Translations under genes and position numbers: made by a program
The notes under the pieces: model-generated
What the model was told of the DNA's origin: nothing
Databases searched by the model: none
Seen by the model: only the letters and a program-made list of their open reading frames with translations
Origin: Clostridia bacterium
GTDB lineage: Bacteria; Bacillota; Clostridia; Monoglobales; Monoglobaceae
Reading direction: 5' to 3'
Length of the DNA: 64,000 bases
NCBI GenBank assembly: GCA_017409575.1
Contig: JAFQSM010000038.1
Coordinates: 89,302 to 153,301, forward strand
Shown: positions 1-6,488 of the stretch, piece after piece
How the letters are laid out: the number at the start of each line of letters is the position of its first letter
How positions within the stretch are numbered: position 1 is the first letter of the stretch

Positions 1-137
1 CCAAGTGTGATAAACATTCTGCACATCGTCGTTATCCTCAAGCATGTCAATCAGCTTTTCAAGGTTCTTAACTGCTTCTTCATCTGTTACCTCGGTAAGA
101 GTTTGGGGGATGTAGACGATTTCCGCTTGTTCAAATT
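1..137 (-). pseudogene. yebC 3'-end fragment (left element junction)
   Basis: This stretch matches the 3' part of the intact yebC gene at 7642-7778 without gaps and with five mismatches (about 96%). On the minus strand it still reads as the YebC C-terminal region and runs off the window at base 1. Homology stops abruptly after base 137. It is best read as the original yebC 3' end, displaced when an element integrated inside the gene. The divergence suggests that the segment now completing yebC was brought in by the element. Confidence 0.85.
113..137. other. Left attachment core candidate (att)
   Basis: This 25 bp block is identical to 7754-7778 and lies exactly where homology between the two yebC copies ends. 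The mismatches all lie on the side away from the boundary, as expected if crossover took place here. Which base pairs are exchanged cannot be read from one sequence. Confidence 0.6.
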
Positions 138-160
138 TTACTCCAAATATGCCGAAAAAT

Positions 161-183
161 CGGCATGTATATCATCATTGAGC
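161..183 (+). repeat. Terminal direct repeat, left end (integrase arm-site candidate)
   Basis: The 23 bp starting CGG and containing ATGTATATCATC match 7556-7578 at 20 of 23 positions in the same orientation, one copy near each end of the element. A further core CATGTATATCAT lies at 209-220. Repeats placed like this are typical arm-type binding sites for tyrosine integrases or excisionases. The function is inferred from position. Confidence 0.5.
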
Positions 184-356
184 CAAAACAAAAAATCGTA
201 GCTCAAGACATGTATATCATAGTTCATCCCTTTTGTCAAGGCACCAATTTCGAGAATAGCTGAAAACATATTTTGAGCAGTAAGTTGTATGAATCATGTT
301 ATATATAACTTAGTGCTTAATTTATGTTTTGAGTTAAGTATACTTGTTGTATATTT

Positions 357-884
357 TTAACTCTTATTTAGGTATGATACTTCTTCATCCTTCAACATAT
401 CTTCCACCAAAGCTTGTAACCTCAAACCATAAAGATACTTTCCGTTATATTCTTCGCCAACAATTTGAGCTTGTTGGCTTTCAGTATATTCCCCAAAATA
501 AGATTTCCCACAAATATAAGATATCCTATAGCAAAAAACTAATATGTTATTTTTATAATAAATACCTTTTATAATGTTACAGACATCCCCTAAACTTAAT
601 CTATCAATTTTTTCTAAATGCTGATATGTTTTCTTCCCATAATACGAGAGGATTGTCGAAATACCAACCTGACAAATTCCTATGGTGTAATTTTTGAGAG
701 GCCTTTTAAATAGTAAATTTAAACCAATGCCGATCATCAATATGACATATTCGCAAATACGAAAATATCTTTTCCTATATGTAGTCTCTATTCGAATAAT
801 GCCAGAACATATTTTATATGATATTTCATAATTATTACACTGTTGTCTTAGAAAATCACCATATTTTTTCTTTAGTAAGGTCAT
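357..884 (-). CDS. Unknown protein, possible lysozyme-like fold, third gene of a three-gene operon
   Basis: A 175-residue protein that I do not recognise as a named family. Residues 28-34 read IIRIETT, and about 40 residues on there is TIGICQV. An acidic residue followed by a G-I-x-Q motif is the layout of lysozyme/transglycosylase-like folds, but the match is weak. A hydrophobic stretch (CEYVILMIGIGLNLLF) may be membrane-inserted. The gene is last in a tightly packed minus-strand operon, 6 bp after the second gene. Its position at the element edge, away from the integrase, is typical of cargo. A role in defence or competition is only a guess. Confidence 0.6.
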   Translation of the reverse strand: MTLLKKKYGDFLRQQCNNYEISYKICSGIIRIETTYRKRYFRICEYVILMIGIGLNLLFKRPLKNYTIGICQVGISTILSYYGKKTYQHLEKIDRLSLGDVCNIIKGIYYKNNILVFCYRISYICGKSYFGEYTESQQAQIVGEEYNGKYLYGLRLQALVEDMLKDEEVSYLNKS

Positions 885-890
885 ATCGAT

Positions 891-1310
891 TTATCCAATA
901 ATATCTCCTAAAAACTTATCAATATTATCTACATCATCTCTTATCGTATTAATTAAGTTTTTTAGTTCTGCCTGATATTCTTGACTCAGGTTAAGTTCTA
1001 TTACTCTACTTGTTTTTGTCGTTTGTGCACATAATATATGATACATTGAATTCTTGCACTGATATGTTAAAACTATAATCGTCCCATTATTTATGTCTAC
1101 AACATATGAAGAAAATTCATTCAAAAATTCAAGTTCCTTGGTATAAAACGAACTTCTATTATAGTAATTTTTTGACGAAAAAACAACATACTTACGTAGA
1201 GCCTCATTTTTTTCACATTCTAAATACTGTCTTAAATTATACCATTTTAAATTTTCTTTTCCGCTTGTTTTTGCGGTAAGAGTGTTGATTAATAATTTAA
1301 TATCCACCAT
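891..1310 (-). CDS. Unknown soluble protein, second gene of a three-gene operon
   Basis: A 139-residue protein with no recognised domain. It has no signal peptide or membrane segment. The C-terminal third is acidic and probably helical (DDVDNIDKFLGDII), and the middle is rich in beta-type residues. It starts 2 bp after the stop of the upstream membrane-protein gene and ends 6 bp before the next start, so all three genes are almost certainly translated from one mRNA. AT content is high, as in the rest of the element and unlike the core genome beyond 7.6 kb. Confidence 0.6.
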   Translation of the reverse strand: MVDIKLLINTLTAKTSGKENLKWYNLRQYLECEKNEALRKYVVFSSKNYYNRSSFYTKELEFLNEFSSYVVDINNGTIIVLTYQCKNSMYHILCAQTTKTSRVIELNLSQEYQAELKNLINTIRDDVDNIDKFLGDIIG

Positions 1311-1312
1311 AC

Positions 1313-1840
1313 TTACTCATCCTTTACTATAATTTTTTCTTTTATGCTTTTTAGTTTTGTTGATAATTGAATTAAACCGTGTACAATTACTTCCAAATTC
1401 GACATGGATAAACCTTGTGATAATTCAATCAAAGTGGCTGCTAACTTTTCAATTTCTTGGTACTCCTTATTTTTTCTCCCATCTACACATTGAAAAGTTT
1501 CTTTAATAGTATGCAAACACTTTAGATATGATACCCTAATATTAAGAGAAATTTCTCCCTTTTCATCTATTATAGATATAAATGATTCTATGTCCCTTTG
1601 GCACTGATCAACTGTTTCCATAATTTTTAGCATATTCACTTTACGAGCAACTTGTTTTTTTATCAGTAAAACATTTCTCAAACTTATATATGATAGTATA
1701 ACGCCTATAGAAGTGAAAGCAAAACCCAATAAACTAAAAAAATAGCTATTATCTAGTGTGCTTAATAAACATCTAAATATGTATGACGCCCACACGCAAA
1801 TTCCAACGAAAATTGCAAAGGATATATCCAATAAAATCAT
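1313..1840 (-). CDS. Two-TM membrane protein with helical cytoplasmic tail, first gene of a three-gene operon
   Basis: 175 residues. Two hydrophobic helices lie at about 2-22 and 33-55, followed by a long charged, probably coiled helical domain to the C-terminus. This layout resembles small two-TM effector or sensor proteins seen in bacterial conflict systems, such as the SLATT type, but I cannot match a family motif. The start is supported by AAAGGTG about 6 bases upstream of the ATG. A consensus promoter lies directly upstream at 1875-1903. The gene leads the operon with 891-1310 and 357-884. Confidence 0.65.
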   Translation of the reverse strand: MILLDISFAIFVGICVWASYIFRCLLSTLDNSYFFSLLGFAFTSIGVILSYISLRNVLLIKKQVARKVNMLKIMETVDQCQRDIESFISIIDEKGEISLNIRVSYLKCLHTIKETFQCVDGRKNKEYQEIEKLAATLIELSQGLSMSNLEVIVHGLIQLSTKLKSIKEKIIVKDE

Positions 1841-1874
1841 TTACAACACCTTTTTCCTTACTATGCTCTTTTTT

Positions 1875-1903
1875 AGTATACAATATATTTAATATCGTGT
1901 CAA
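1875..1903 (-). promoter_or_regulatory. Sigma-A promoter for the three-gene operon
   Basis: On the minus strand, TTGACA (1898-1903) and TATACT (1875-1880) are separated by exactly 17 bp. The predicted start of transcription is near 1868, about 28 bases before the ATG at 1840. There is no room for a long leader, so this operon is probably expressed constitutively unless a repressor binds here. Confidence 0.75.
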
Positions 1904-2014
1904 TAATAATACAACTGTTATTCTCTTCTTCTCGACCGTAAAATGCCAGGTGTATTATATACAACAAAAGTTATTCCGCTCCAAAATGTAAATTAAGCTT
2001 TAATACGAAAATTC

Positions 2015-2054
2015 AAGAGCCATCGTGCATCAAACTGCAAGGTGGCTCTTTTTA
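2015..2054 (+). terminator. Intrinsic terminator or attenuator upstream of the 2090 gene
   Basis: AAGAGCCATC and GGTGGCTCTT form a 10 bp stem followed by a run of five T on the plus strand. No plus-strand gene ends just before it. The next gene starts 36 bp later, so this is either the end of a short RNA or a transcription attenuator in the 2090 leader. Confidence 0.6.
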
Positions 2055-2089
2055 TATAGATATATAATCTAACGAGGAGGTGAGACATA

Positions 2090-2359
2090 ATGAAAATTTC
2101 TTTACAAAAGCAGGAACAAACAGGTACATACAAGTTTAACGGTCAGATATATTACACCAGAGGTATCGAAGCAGAGTTTGGCGATATGACCTTTAAGCTG
2201 ATTGCAGAAACATTGCAGCTAATCAAAAGGCTTGTCGATACGAATACAGCCGACTATTTTCAGGTAGCAATAGCCGATATGGAAAACGGCAAGAAAATTA
2301 AGGTGTATATCATAGATGATATCACGCATATAACTTTTCTTTTACCATCAGAATATTAG
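2090..2359 (+). CDS. Small hypothetical protein, plasmid/ICE type
   Basis: 89 residues, preceded by a strong GAGGAGG ribosome binding site. The segment YYTRGIEAEFG and later DYFQV followed by a hydrophobic C-terminal strand recall the small DUF960-like proteins common on Firmicute plasmids and integrative elements. That resemblance is loose and I would not assign a function. There is no signal peptide or membrane segment. The gene is preceded by a terminator-like hairpin and followed by a 120 bp gap before the next short gene. Confidence 0.6.
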   Translation: MKISLQKQEQTGTYKFNGQIYYTRGIEAEFGDMTFKLIAETLQLIKRLVDTNTADYFQVAIADMENGKKIKVYIIDDITHITFLLPSEY

Positions 2360-2479
2360 GCTTTAAAAGCACCCCATTCCCACCCAGCAGAGACTTTGTT
2401 TCATATCGAGTCGAGCTTCTAACGGGCAAAAATTTAGCTCTCAGACCCGTTCCGAGAGCAATAAAAGGAGAATTTTAAC

Positions 2480-2659
2480 ATGAGCAAAAAATTAGAATAT
2501 TTACTTGATTTATATGAGTTGGAGAAGTGCAAAAAAGAGCTGTATAGCTCCGACTTATTATTGGATAAACCAAAGTCAGGCAAGGAAAAACAATTCGAGT
2601 TAGCTGTTGAAAATTTGGCTATTCTCGACGAACTAATCAAAGAACAGGAGGGAGAATAA
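2480..2659 (+). CDS. 59-residue hypothetical protein, helical and charged
   Basis: A short reading frame with a good AAAGGAG ribosome binding site 8 bases before its ATG. The product is highly charged and probably all helical (start MSKKLEYLLDLYELEKCKKE), with an acidic end. It has no recognised family. Its stop codon is directly followed by the ATG of a 17-codon hydrophobic frame at 2660, so the two are probably translationally coupled. Confidence 0.55.
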   Translation: MSKKLEYLLDLYELEKCKKELYSSDLLLDKPKSGKEKQFELAVENLAILDELIKEQEGE

Positions 2660-2713
2660 ATGGCTATATTAATACTATTTCTGTACTTATTCATTATTGC
2701 ATTGACGGATTAA
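2660..2713 (+). CDS. 17-residue hydrophobic peptide
   Basis: The frame MAILILFLYLFIIALTD begins immediately after the upstream stop codon and has a GGAGGG site seven bases before its ATG, inside the end of the upstream gene. The peptide is one hydrophobic helix, long enough to cross a membrane only marginally. It could be a small membrane peptide, a leader, or chance. It lacks the basic C-terminus usual for type I toxins, unlike the peptide at 2830. Confidence 0.35.
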   Translation: MAILILFLYLFIIALTD

Positions 2714-2722
2714 AAATATTTC

Positions 2723-2751
2723 TTGCAAAATAACCTAAAATACGCTATAAT
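2723..2751 (+). promoter_or_regulatory. Promoter of the type I toxin-like mRNA
   Basis: TTGCAA (2723-2728) and TATAAT (2746-2751) with a 17 bp spacer. Transcription would start near 2758 and give a leader of about 72 nt before the 22-codon frame at 2830. Confidence 0.75.
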
Positions 2752-2829
2752 ACCAACAAGGCAAGACGAAAAACAGTTTTAGAACTGGGCGGTTATGCCA
2801 TCATCTCTTTACAAAGGAGGTGATAGCTT

Positions 2830-2898
2830 ATGGATAAAGATTACATAATTTGCTTTATGATAACTTTGTTGCTTTTAGCATTGACCATAAAAAAATAA
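2830..2898 (+). CDS. Putative type I toxin, 22-residue membrane peptide
   Basis: The frame codes for one hydrophobic helix (core FMITLLLLALTI) ending in two lysines, the usual form of Firmicute type I toxins of the TxpA/BsrG or holin-like-toxin kind. A strong AAAGGAGGTG site precedes the ATG. The coding region is directly followed by a hairpin at 2894-2926 with T runs in both directions. On the other strand a consensus promoter at 2980-3008 fires toward the toxin, so a short antisense RNA would overlap the toxin mRNA 3' end. Toxins of this type insert in the membrane when the antitoxin RNA falls. The assignment rests on architecture, not on sequence identity to a named toxin. Confidence 0.7.
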   Translation: MDKDYIICFMITLLLLALTIKK

Positions 2899-2973
2899 CG
2901 CCCACCGTCGAAAGTAGCGTTATTTTCTAATAAAACTCTTTTGGCATAACCGTTTGAAGTCTTGCCTTTTTCT
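2890..2973 (-). ncRNA. Antisense RNA antitoxin candidate
   Basis: Predicted from a perfect minus-strand promoter just upstream and a minus-strand terminator at 2926-2890. The RNA would be about 85 nt. Its 5' part carries GGCAAGAC and GGTTATGCC, which also occur in the 5' part of the toxin mRNA (2759-2800), so the two RNAs share sequence at their starts as well as complementarity at their ends. This is the layout of the TxpA/RatA class of type I systems. Confidence 0.7.
2894..2926. terminator. Bidirectional terminator shared by toxin mRNA and antisense RNA
   Basis: AATAACGC and GCGTTATT pair around a 15-base loop. T-rich tracts follow on the plus strand and A-rich ones precede, giving a T7 tract on the minus strand. 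It overlaps the toxin stop codon, so sense and antisense RNAs would both end here and share about 30 nt of full complementarity. Confidence 0.75.
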
Positions 2974-2979
2974 ATTTGT

Positions 2980-3008
2980 ATTATATACGATTTTGATTTA
3001 TTTGTCAA
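2980..3008 (-). promoter_or_regulatory. Antisense RNA promoter, perfect consensus
   Basis: On the minus strand TTGACA (3003-3008) and TATAAT (2980-2985) are separated by 17 bp. It is the strongest promoter visible in the element and stronger than the toxin promoter, as expected when an antitoxin RNA must be in excess. Confidence 0.8.
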
Positions 3009-3058
3009 TACATTTAGTTTACTTTTACACCAATATGATATACAAAGGAGGATATAAA

Positions 3059-3232
3059 GTGAGCAAATTGAAAATATCTCCCATAGGAACACGCTGGGAA
3101 GACTTTGAAAAGGATGTTTTTACTCCTGAGGAAATTATAGAGAGTAATCTAAAGGTTGATATTATCAACGAAATTGTTCAATCTCAGGATAGTCCCTCTC
3201 AGGCAGGCAGCAAAACAGCAACGGAGTCGTGA
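3059..3232 (+). CDS. 57-residue protein resembling the N-terminus of XRE-type antitoxins, HTH missing
   Basis: The GTG start at 3059 follows AAAGGAGG by eight bases. The opening SKLKISPIGTRWEDFEKDVF and the later TPEEI.ESNLKV read like the arm that precedes the helix-turn-helix in a common Clostridial XRE/HigA-like family. Here the protein ends where the DNA-binding helices should begin, so it is either a cut-down relic or a separate short protein. A terminator hairpin overlaps the stop. The family resemblance is from memory and unverified. Confidence 0.5.
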   Translation: MSKLKISPIGTRWEDFEKDVFTPEEIIESNLKVDIINEIVQSQDSPSQAGSKTATES

Positions 3233-3247
3233 AAACGGCTCTTTTTA
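3224..3247 (+). terminator. Terminator overlapping the 3059 gene stop
   Basis: GAGTCGT and ACGGCTC form a stem with a GAAA loop, followed by a T5 tract. It ends the short gene transcript. Confidence 0.65.
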
Positions 3248-3307
3248 TTTTGGTTCACAAAGGTATACCTTAATAGACTAACAAAAACTTAATAAAAAAC
3301 AGTGCGT

Positions 3308-3359
3308 AAAGGTGGTTAAACAGTTTATGGATATGTCCGTAAATGTTAGCCACCTTTTT
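3308..3359 (+). terminator. Leader hairpin with T tract before the serine recombinase (attenuator candidate)
   Basis: AAAGGTGGTTAA and TTAGCCACCTTT form a 12 bp stem with one G-U pair, followed by TTTTT. It lies 25 bp before the recombinase start and rules out the in-frame ATG at 3343 as a likely start because that codon sits in the hairpin. Confidence 0.6.
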
Positions 3360-3384
3360 GGACCTTAAGAAAGGATTGATTAAT

Positions 3385-3987
3385 TTGAGTTCACGAACAT
3401 ACTACTATGCAAGAGTGTCAACCACAGAACAAAATCTCGATAGGCAAATTGATGAATTTAAATCTCTGGGCGCTGATGACAGGGATATAATAACCGACAA
3501 ACAATCAGGCAAGAACCTCGACAGAAACGGGTATATGGCACTCAAAAACGCCCTTTTAAGACCGAATGATACGTTGGTTATCAAAAGTCTTGACCGCCTT
3601 TCGAGAAACAAAATGGACATCAAAAATGAGCTTCAATTCTTTAAGGATAATAATATCCGCTTAAAAGTAATTGACCTGCCTACAACTATGCTTGACTTAC
3701 CGAGCGAACAATCCTGGGTAATCGATATGGTTAATAATATACTTATTGAAGTTTTAAGTTCCATTGCCGAACAGGAATATCACAACATCCACACAAGGCA
3801 ACGAGAAGGAATAGAGGCCGCCAAATCAAAAGGCATTCACCTCGGCAGACCGCCTCTACAAAAGCCCGAAAACTGGGACATAGTTATTGCCGACTATAAA
3901 GCAGCAAACATCACCGCCAAACAAGCTATGACTGCATTAAACCTCAAAAAATCATCATTCTATAAGCTTTTAAAAGCTGAACAATAA
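3385..3987 (+). CDS. Small serine recombinase, resolvase/invertase type
   Basis: About 200 residues from a TTG start preceded by AAAGGA; an in-frame ATG lies earlier at 3343. The N-terminal catalytic domain begins YYYARVSTTEQN, where the Ser is the nucleophile, and continues with DRLSRN. The C-terminus carries a short helix-turn-helix of the Hin/resolvase kind (ITAKQAMTALNLKKSSFYKLL). This length fits DNA invertases and resolvases rather than large serine integrases. In the element it could resolve cointegrates or invert a promoter segment, but I saw no clear pair of inverted 26 bp sites. A strong terminator follows at 3994. Confidence 0.9.
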   Translation: MSSRTYYYARVSTTEQNLDRQIDEFKSLGADDRDIITDKQSGKNLDRNGYMALKNALLRPNDTLVIKSLDRLSRNKMDIKNELQFFKDNNIRLKVIDLPTTMLDLPSEQSWVIDMVNNILIEVLSSIAEQEYHNIHTRQREGIEAAKSKGIHLGRPPLQKPENWDIVIADYKAANITAKQAMTALNLKKSSFYKLLKAEQ

Positions 3988-3993
3988 AGAAAC

Positions 3994-4033
3994 GGGCAGA
4001 ACTCTCAAAACGAAAGTTCTGCCCATCATTTTT
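3994..4033 (+). terminator. Terminator after the serine recombinase
   Basis: GGGCAGAAC and GTTCTGCCC form a 9 bp stem followed by a T-rich tract. It also separates the recombinase from the convergent gene ending at 4036. Confidence 0.8.
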
Positions 4034-4035
4034 CA

Positions 4036-4533
4036 TTAAAACAAATCTAAGTTATCAAACATTTGAGCTTCTGCTAAATCAACCCCTGGAGTATTAGCAG
4101 CAATACCAAATGCAGAATAATCAGGCGTATTTGTTATTGATGATATAGGCATACCTAAATGCCTTTCCCAATACTCATCACATCTTTTATTAATCTCTTC
4201 TACAGTTTCATATCGTTTAACAGGATAAGTATTGTTATATCCCATATTAGGACTCGAAAAAGAATAATTAAAACATGAATTTGAAGATAAATGCGTTGCA
4301 CTTGGTGATGATTTACTTGCTTGTTGCTTTGCTAGTTGTTCTGCCAGTTGCTTTGCTCGTTCCTTTTCTTCAAGCCTTCTTTTTTCCCAATACGCCGCGG
4401 ATTCAGCAGCAGCTTTTTTGCGTTCCTCCTCGTGCCGTCGTTTCATTTCTTTTATCTCTTGCTCTTCCCGATCCGCTTGTATTACACCAATTATTCCAAA
4501 AATTATAAAAATTATTATGCCAAGAAAAACCAT
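4036..4533 (-). CDS. Hypothetical membrane-anchored protein with coiled coil
   Basis: 165 residues. A single N-terminal hydrophobic helix (residues 2-18) is followed by a highly charged coiled coil rich in Glu, Lys, Arg and Ala (about 20-75), a Ser/Asn-rich linker, and a C-terminal region including KRYETVEEINKRCDEYWE. No catalytic motif is seen and no family is recognised. It probably sits in the membrane with the long coil in the cytoplasm. The gene lies 44 bp after 4578-4790 on the same strand and may be transcribed with it from the promoter at 4857-4885. Confidence 0.6.
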   Translation of the reverse strand: MVFLGIIIFIIFGIIGVIQADREEQEIKEMKRRHEEERKKAAAESAAYWEKRRLEEKERAKQLAEQLAKQQASKSSPSATHLSSNSCFNYSFSSPNMGYNNTYPVKRYETVEEINKRCDEYWERHLGMPISSITNTPDYSAFGIAANTPGVDLAEAQMFDNLDLF

Positions 4534-4577
4534 TGTTTGAGTCTCCTATTAAAATAAATATCTCCTTTGTATTGAAT

Positions 4578-4790
4578 CTACAATACCTCTATTAACTTTC
4601 CTAATTTAAAATAAGTATCATCAATACCACTATTAGCCGCACATTTATAATTCGTGCAAACATCATTGTAGCAACTGTACGTAACTGAAATACTTTTTGT
4701 CGCCTCATTTTGTATATACGCCGTTGCTATTTTACACTTCCCCGCTATCTTGCAAATAGCCTCATAATCCCTACTTATATATTCTCCCAT
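4578..4790 (-). CDS. Small cysteine-containing hypothetical protein
   Basis: 70 residues, no recognised family. Five cysteines (near residues 13, 19, 40, 45 and 50) include two C-x4-C spacings, which could bind metal, though none forms a clean zinc ribbon. There is no membrane segment. A GGGAGGGATATT ribosome binding site precedes the ATG. It is the first gene behind the consensus promoter at 4857-4885 and is divergent from the XRE regulator at 4944, so it is the likely target of that repressor. Confidence 0.55.
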   Translation of the reverse strand: MGEYISRDYEAICKIAGKCKIATAYIQNEATKSISVTYSCYNDVCTNYKCAANSGIDDTYFKLGKLIEVL

Positions 4791-4856
4791 AATATCCCTC
4801 CCTTAAAATAAAAAGTTTTTGTTTTCATATTAACCCTCATCTACTTCGCAAATAGA

Positions 4857-4885
4857 ATTTTATCACAAATTCCACTATTAGTCAA
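4857..4885 (-). promoter_or_regulatory. Promoter facing the 4790 gene, divergent from the XRE regulator
   Basis: Minus-strand TTGACT (4880-4885) and TAAAAT (4857-4862) with a 17 bp spacer. It lies in the 150 bp between the XRE gene and its divergent neighbour, a usual place for an operator, but no clear dyad is visible. Confidence 0.65.
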
Positions 4886-4943
4886 CATTGTTCCACATAT
4901 TTTTGCATAGCATAGGTTAAAATGTTTACAAGGAGTGGATATT

Positions 4944-5231
4944 ATGATAAAAGAATTTGCCGAAACTTTGAAAAATTTAAGAACAAAAAAAGGACTTACC
5001 CAAACACAGCTAGCAGATAGGTTGTGGCTGAATAAGTCCATTATTTCCGCATATGAGAACGAGCAGCGTATGCCCTCACTTGATGTCTTAATTAAGCTCT
5101 CCTATGAATTCAATGTATCTATGGAATACCTTCTCGGCATCGAAAAGAACAAGACCATAGATATTTCTGATTTAACCGATGAACAAATTTCCGCTATCAA
5201 TAATCTTATCGAGCTGTTTCGAAAGAAGTAG
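4944..5231 (+). CDS. XRE-family transcriptional regulator
   Basis: 95 residues from an ATG with AAGGAG eight bases upstream. A GTG three codons earlier overlaps the ribosome binding site and is rejected as start. Residues 5-60 form a classic lambda Cro/C1-type helix-turn-helix (LRTKKGLTQTQLADRL, then SIISAYENEQRMPSLDVLIKL), followed by a short helical C-terminus that may serve for dimer formation. Proteins of this size repress mobile-element promoters. The divergent promoter at 4857-4885 is the obvious candidate target. Confidence 0.9.
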   Translation: MIKEFAETLKNLRTKKGLTQTQLADRLWLNKSIISAYENEQRMPSLDVLIKLSYEFNVSMEYLLGIEKNKTIDISDLTDEQISAINNLIELFRKK

Positions 5232-5362
5232 ACTATACACTGACTAAATTTATCGCTTTAAGCAGACTATTTTTATCTTTCGGTCAGGCTGAACCACTTT
5301 TCCTCTGGCCCACAGGTTTTTGAAAACAGCTTTTGGTCTTTAAAATATATTAATGCTATATA

Positions 5363-6388
5363 TTATATAACTTTTTTCCCAAAAGCTGTTTCGGGAATAT
5401 CCTCAACAGAATAATATTTGTCCCCATTTACTATATCGTAGTAACACGCATATTCTTCTATAAAAGTTTTTGCTTCTTTGTATTCTGCAGCAGTCAGCTT
5501 GTATGGATTATTAGACCTCCCAATGACAGCAGACCGTTTTCTAATTTTTCTTATAACCTCCAATTTGATAATCTCATATAGGGTAGTTATATCGGTTAAA
5601 TAAAAGGGATTGCCGCCTTTGTTTTTATAATACTTCTCGTCAGTAACACTATATTTAGTTTCTTTTCTTCTTATAGGATTTAAGTCATTATCAACAAGTA
5701 TCTCATTAACTTTATCATACAGTTCATCTATTCTTGTCAGAAAGTCGATATACTTAAAACTAAGTTCCTCTACAGCAATTTTCCATGCAAGCTCACAGGC
5801 ATCAAAATCCAACTCTTGGTTATAGTTGTCATAGTATGCCATCCAGACGCTCAACCCATCTTTGCAGGATTTAAGAAGCTGGTTAAACACATATTTGCTC
5901 TTTTCATAAAATAAATTCCAAGCTATTTGTTTACTTTTTGAACTATTGACTTTCTGTTTAAAATCCTCATCTTTCATAGCATTAAACAGATAGCAATTGC
6001 TATAAAAGTCGTTTATGTATCCATTTTTAGTCTTTGCCTCCGAGTTATAAATAAAGTCTAAAAACAGCTTTTCCATATTAATAAACTTTTCAAGCTTGTA
6101 TTTCCCCTGACCTAAAAACACAGTATGATTACCCACGGAAATAGTGTTCTTTTTTTCACGTTCCTCTTTGTCAATTTTCTTTTTACCTTTAAAGTCTGCA
6201 TTGATTTGGGTAAAGGTGTTGTCGCTTTTCTTAAATATATTCTTCTCTTTTTCCCACCGCTCAATCTGTTCTCCTTTTTCCTTGCTGCCACGTTTATACG
6301 TTGGCTCTTTTAATTTGTCACAAGTTTCCTTGTATGTACCAAGTTTCACCTTGGTTCTGTTAAATTCTTCTTTTGAGTTATAATCCAT
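5363..6388 (-). CDS. Unknown 341-residue element protein
   Basis: I do not recognise this protein. It begins with a very charged, Lys/Glu-rich low-complexity third (residues 1-85), then a mostly helical aromatic-rich region with Tyr, Phe and Trp (about 95-240), and a basic patch (residues near 270-295, VIRKIRKRSAVIGR). There is no signal peptide or membrane helix. Its position next to the integrase would suit a DNA-binding or element-maintenance role, but no motif supports that. It is expressed behind a consensus promoter (6489-6517) and a terminator-like leader hairpin (6421-6462). The ribosome binding site is AAAGGAGGGG. Confidence 0.6.
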   Translation of the reverse strand: MDYNSKEEFNRTKVKLGTYKETCDKLKEPTYKRGSKEKGEQIERWEKEKNIFKKSDNTFTQINADFKGKKKIDKEEREKKNTISVGNHTVFLGQGKYKLEKFINMEKLFLDFIYNSEAKTKNGYINDFYSNCYLFNAMKDEDFKQKVNSSKSKQIAWNLFYEKSKYVFNQLLKSCKDGLSVWMAYYDNYNQELDFDACELAWKIAVEELSFKYIDFLTRIDELYDKVNEILVDNDLNPIRRKETKYSVTDEKYYKNKGGNPFYLTDITTLYEIIKLEVIRKIRKRSAVIGRSNNPYKLTAAEYKEAKTFIEEYACYYDIVNGDKYYSVEDIPETAFGKKVI

Positions 6389-6420
6389 ATAACCCCTCCT
6401 TTTTTAATATTTTTTCGCAA

Positions 6421-6462
6421 TAAAAAAAGGTATAATCTCCCTTTTTTAAAGGAAATTATACC
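6421..6462 (-). terminator. Leader terminator upstream of the 5363-6388 gene
   Basis: On the minus strand, GGTATAATTTCC pairs with GGGAGATTATACC around a TTTAAAAAA loop and is followed by T7. It sits between a consensus promoter and the gene start, about 33 bases before the ATG, so full-length transcription needs read-through or antitermination. Alternatively promoter and terminator define a short RNA of about 60 nt. Confidence 0.7.
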
Positions 6463-6488
6463 TCTGTTCGATATACACTTCTAATGAT

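Noticed and set aside
344..574. 76-codon open frame on the plus strand
   Set aside because: Overlaps the 357-884 gene on the opposite strand, has no ribosome site and no features.
1313..1840. Firm SLATT-domain assignment
   Set aside because: Two helices and a charged tail agree in outline only; no diagnostic residues could be matched without a profile search.
3343..3345. ATG as start of the serine recombinase
   Set aside because: It lies inside the leader hairpin and lacks a ribosome site; TTG at 3385 has AAAGGA and fits the family start.
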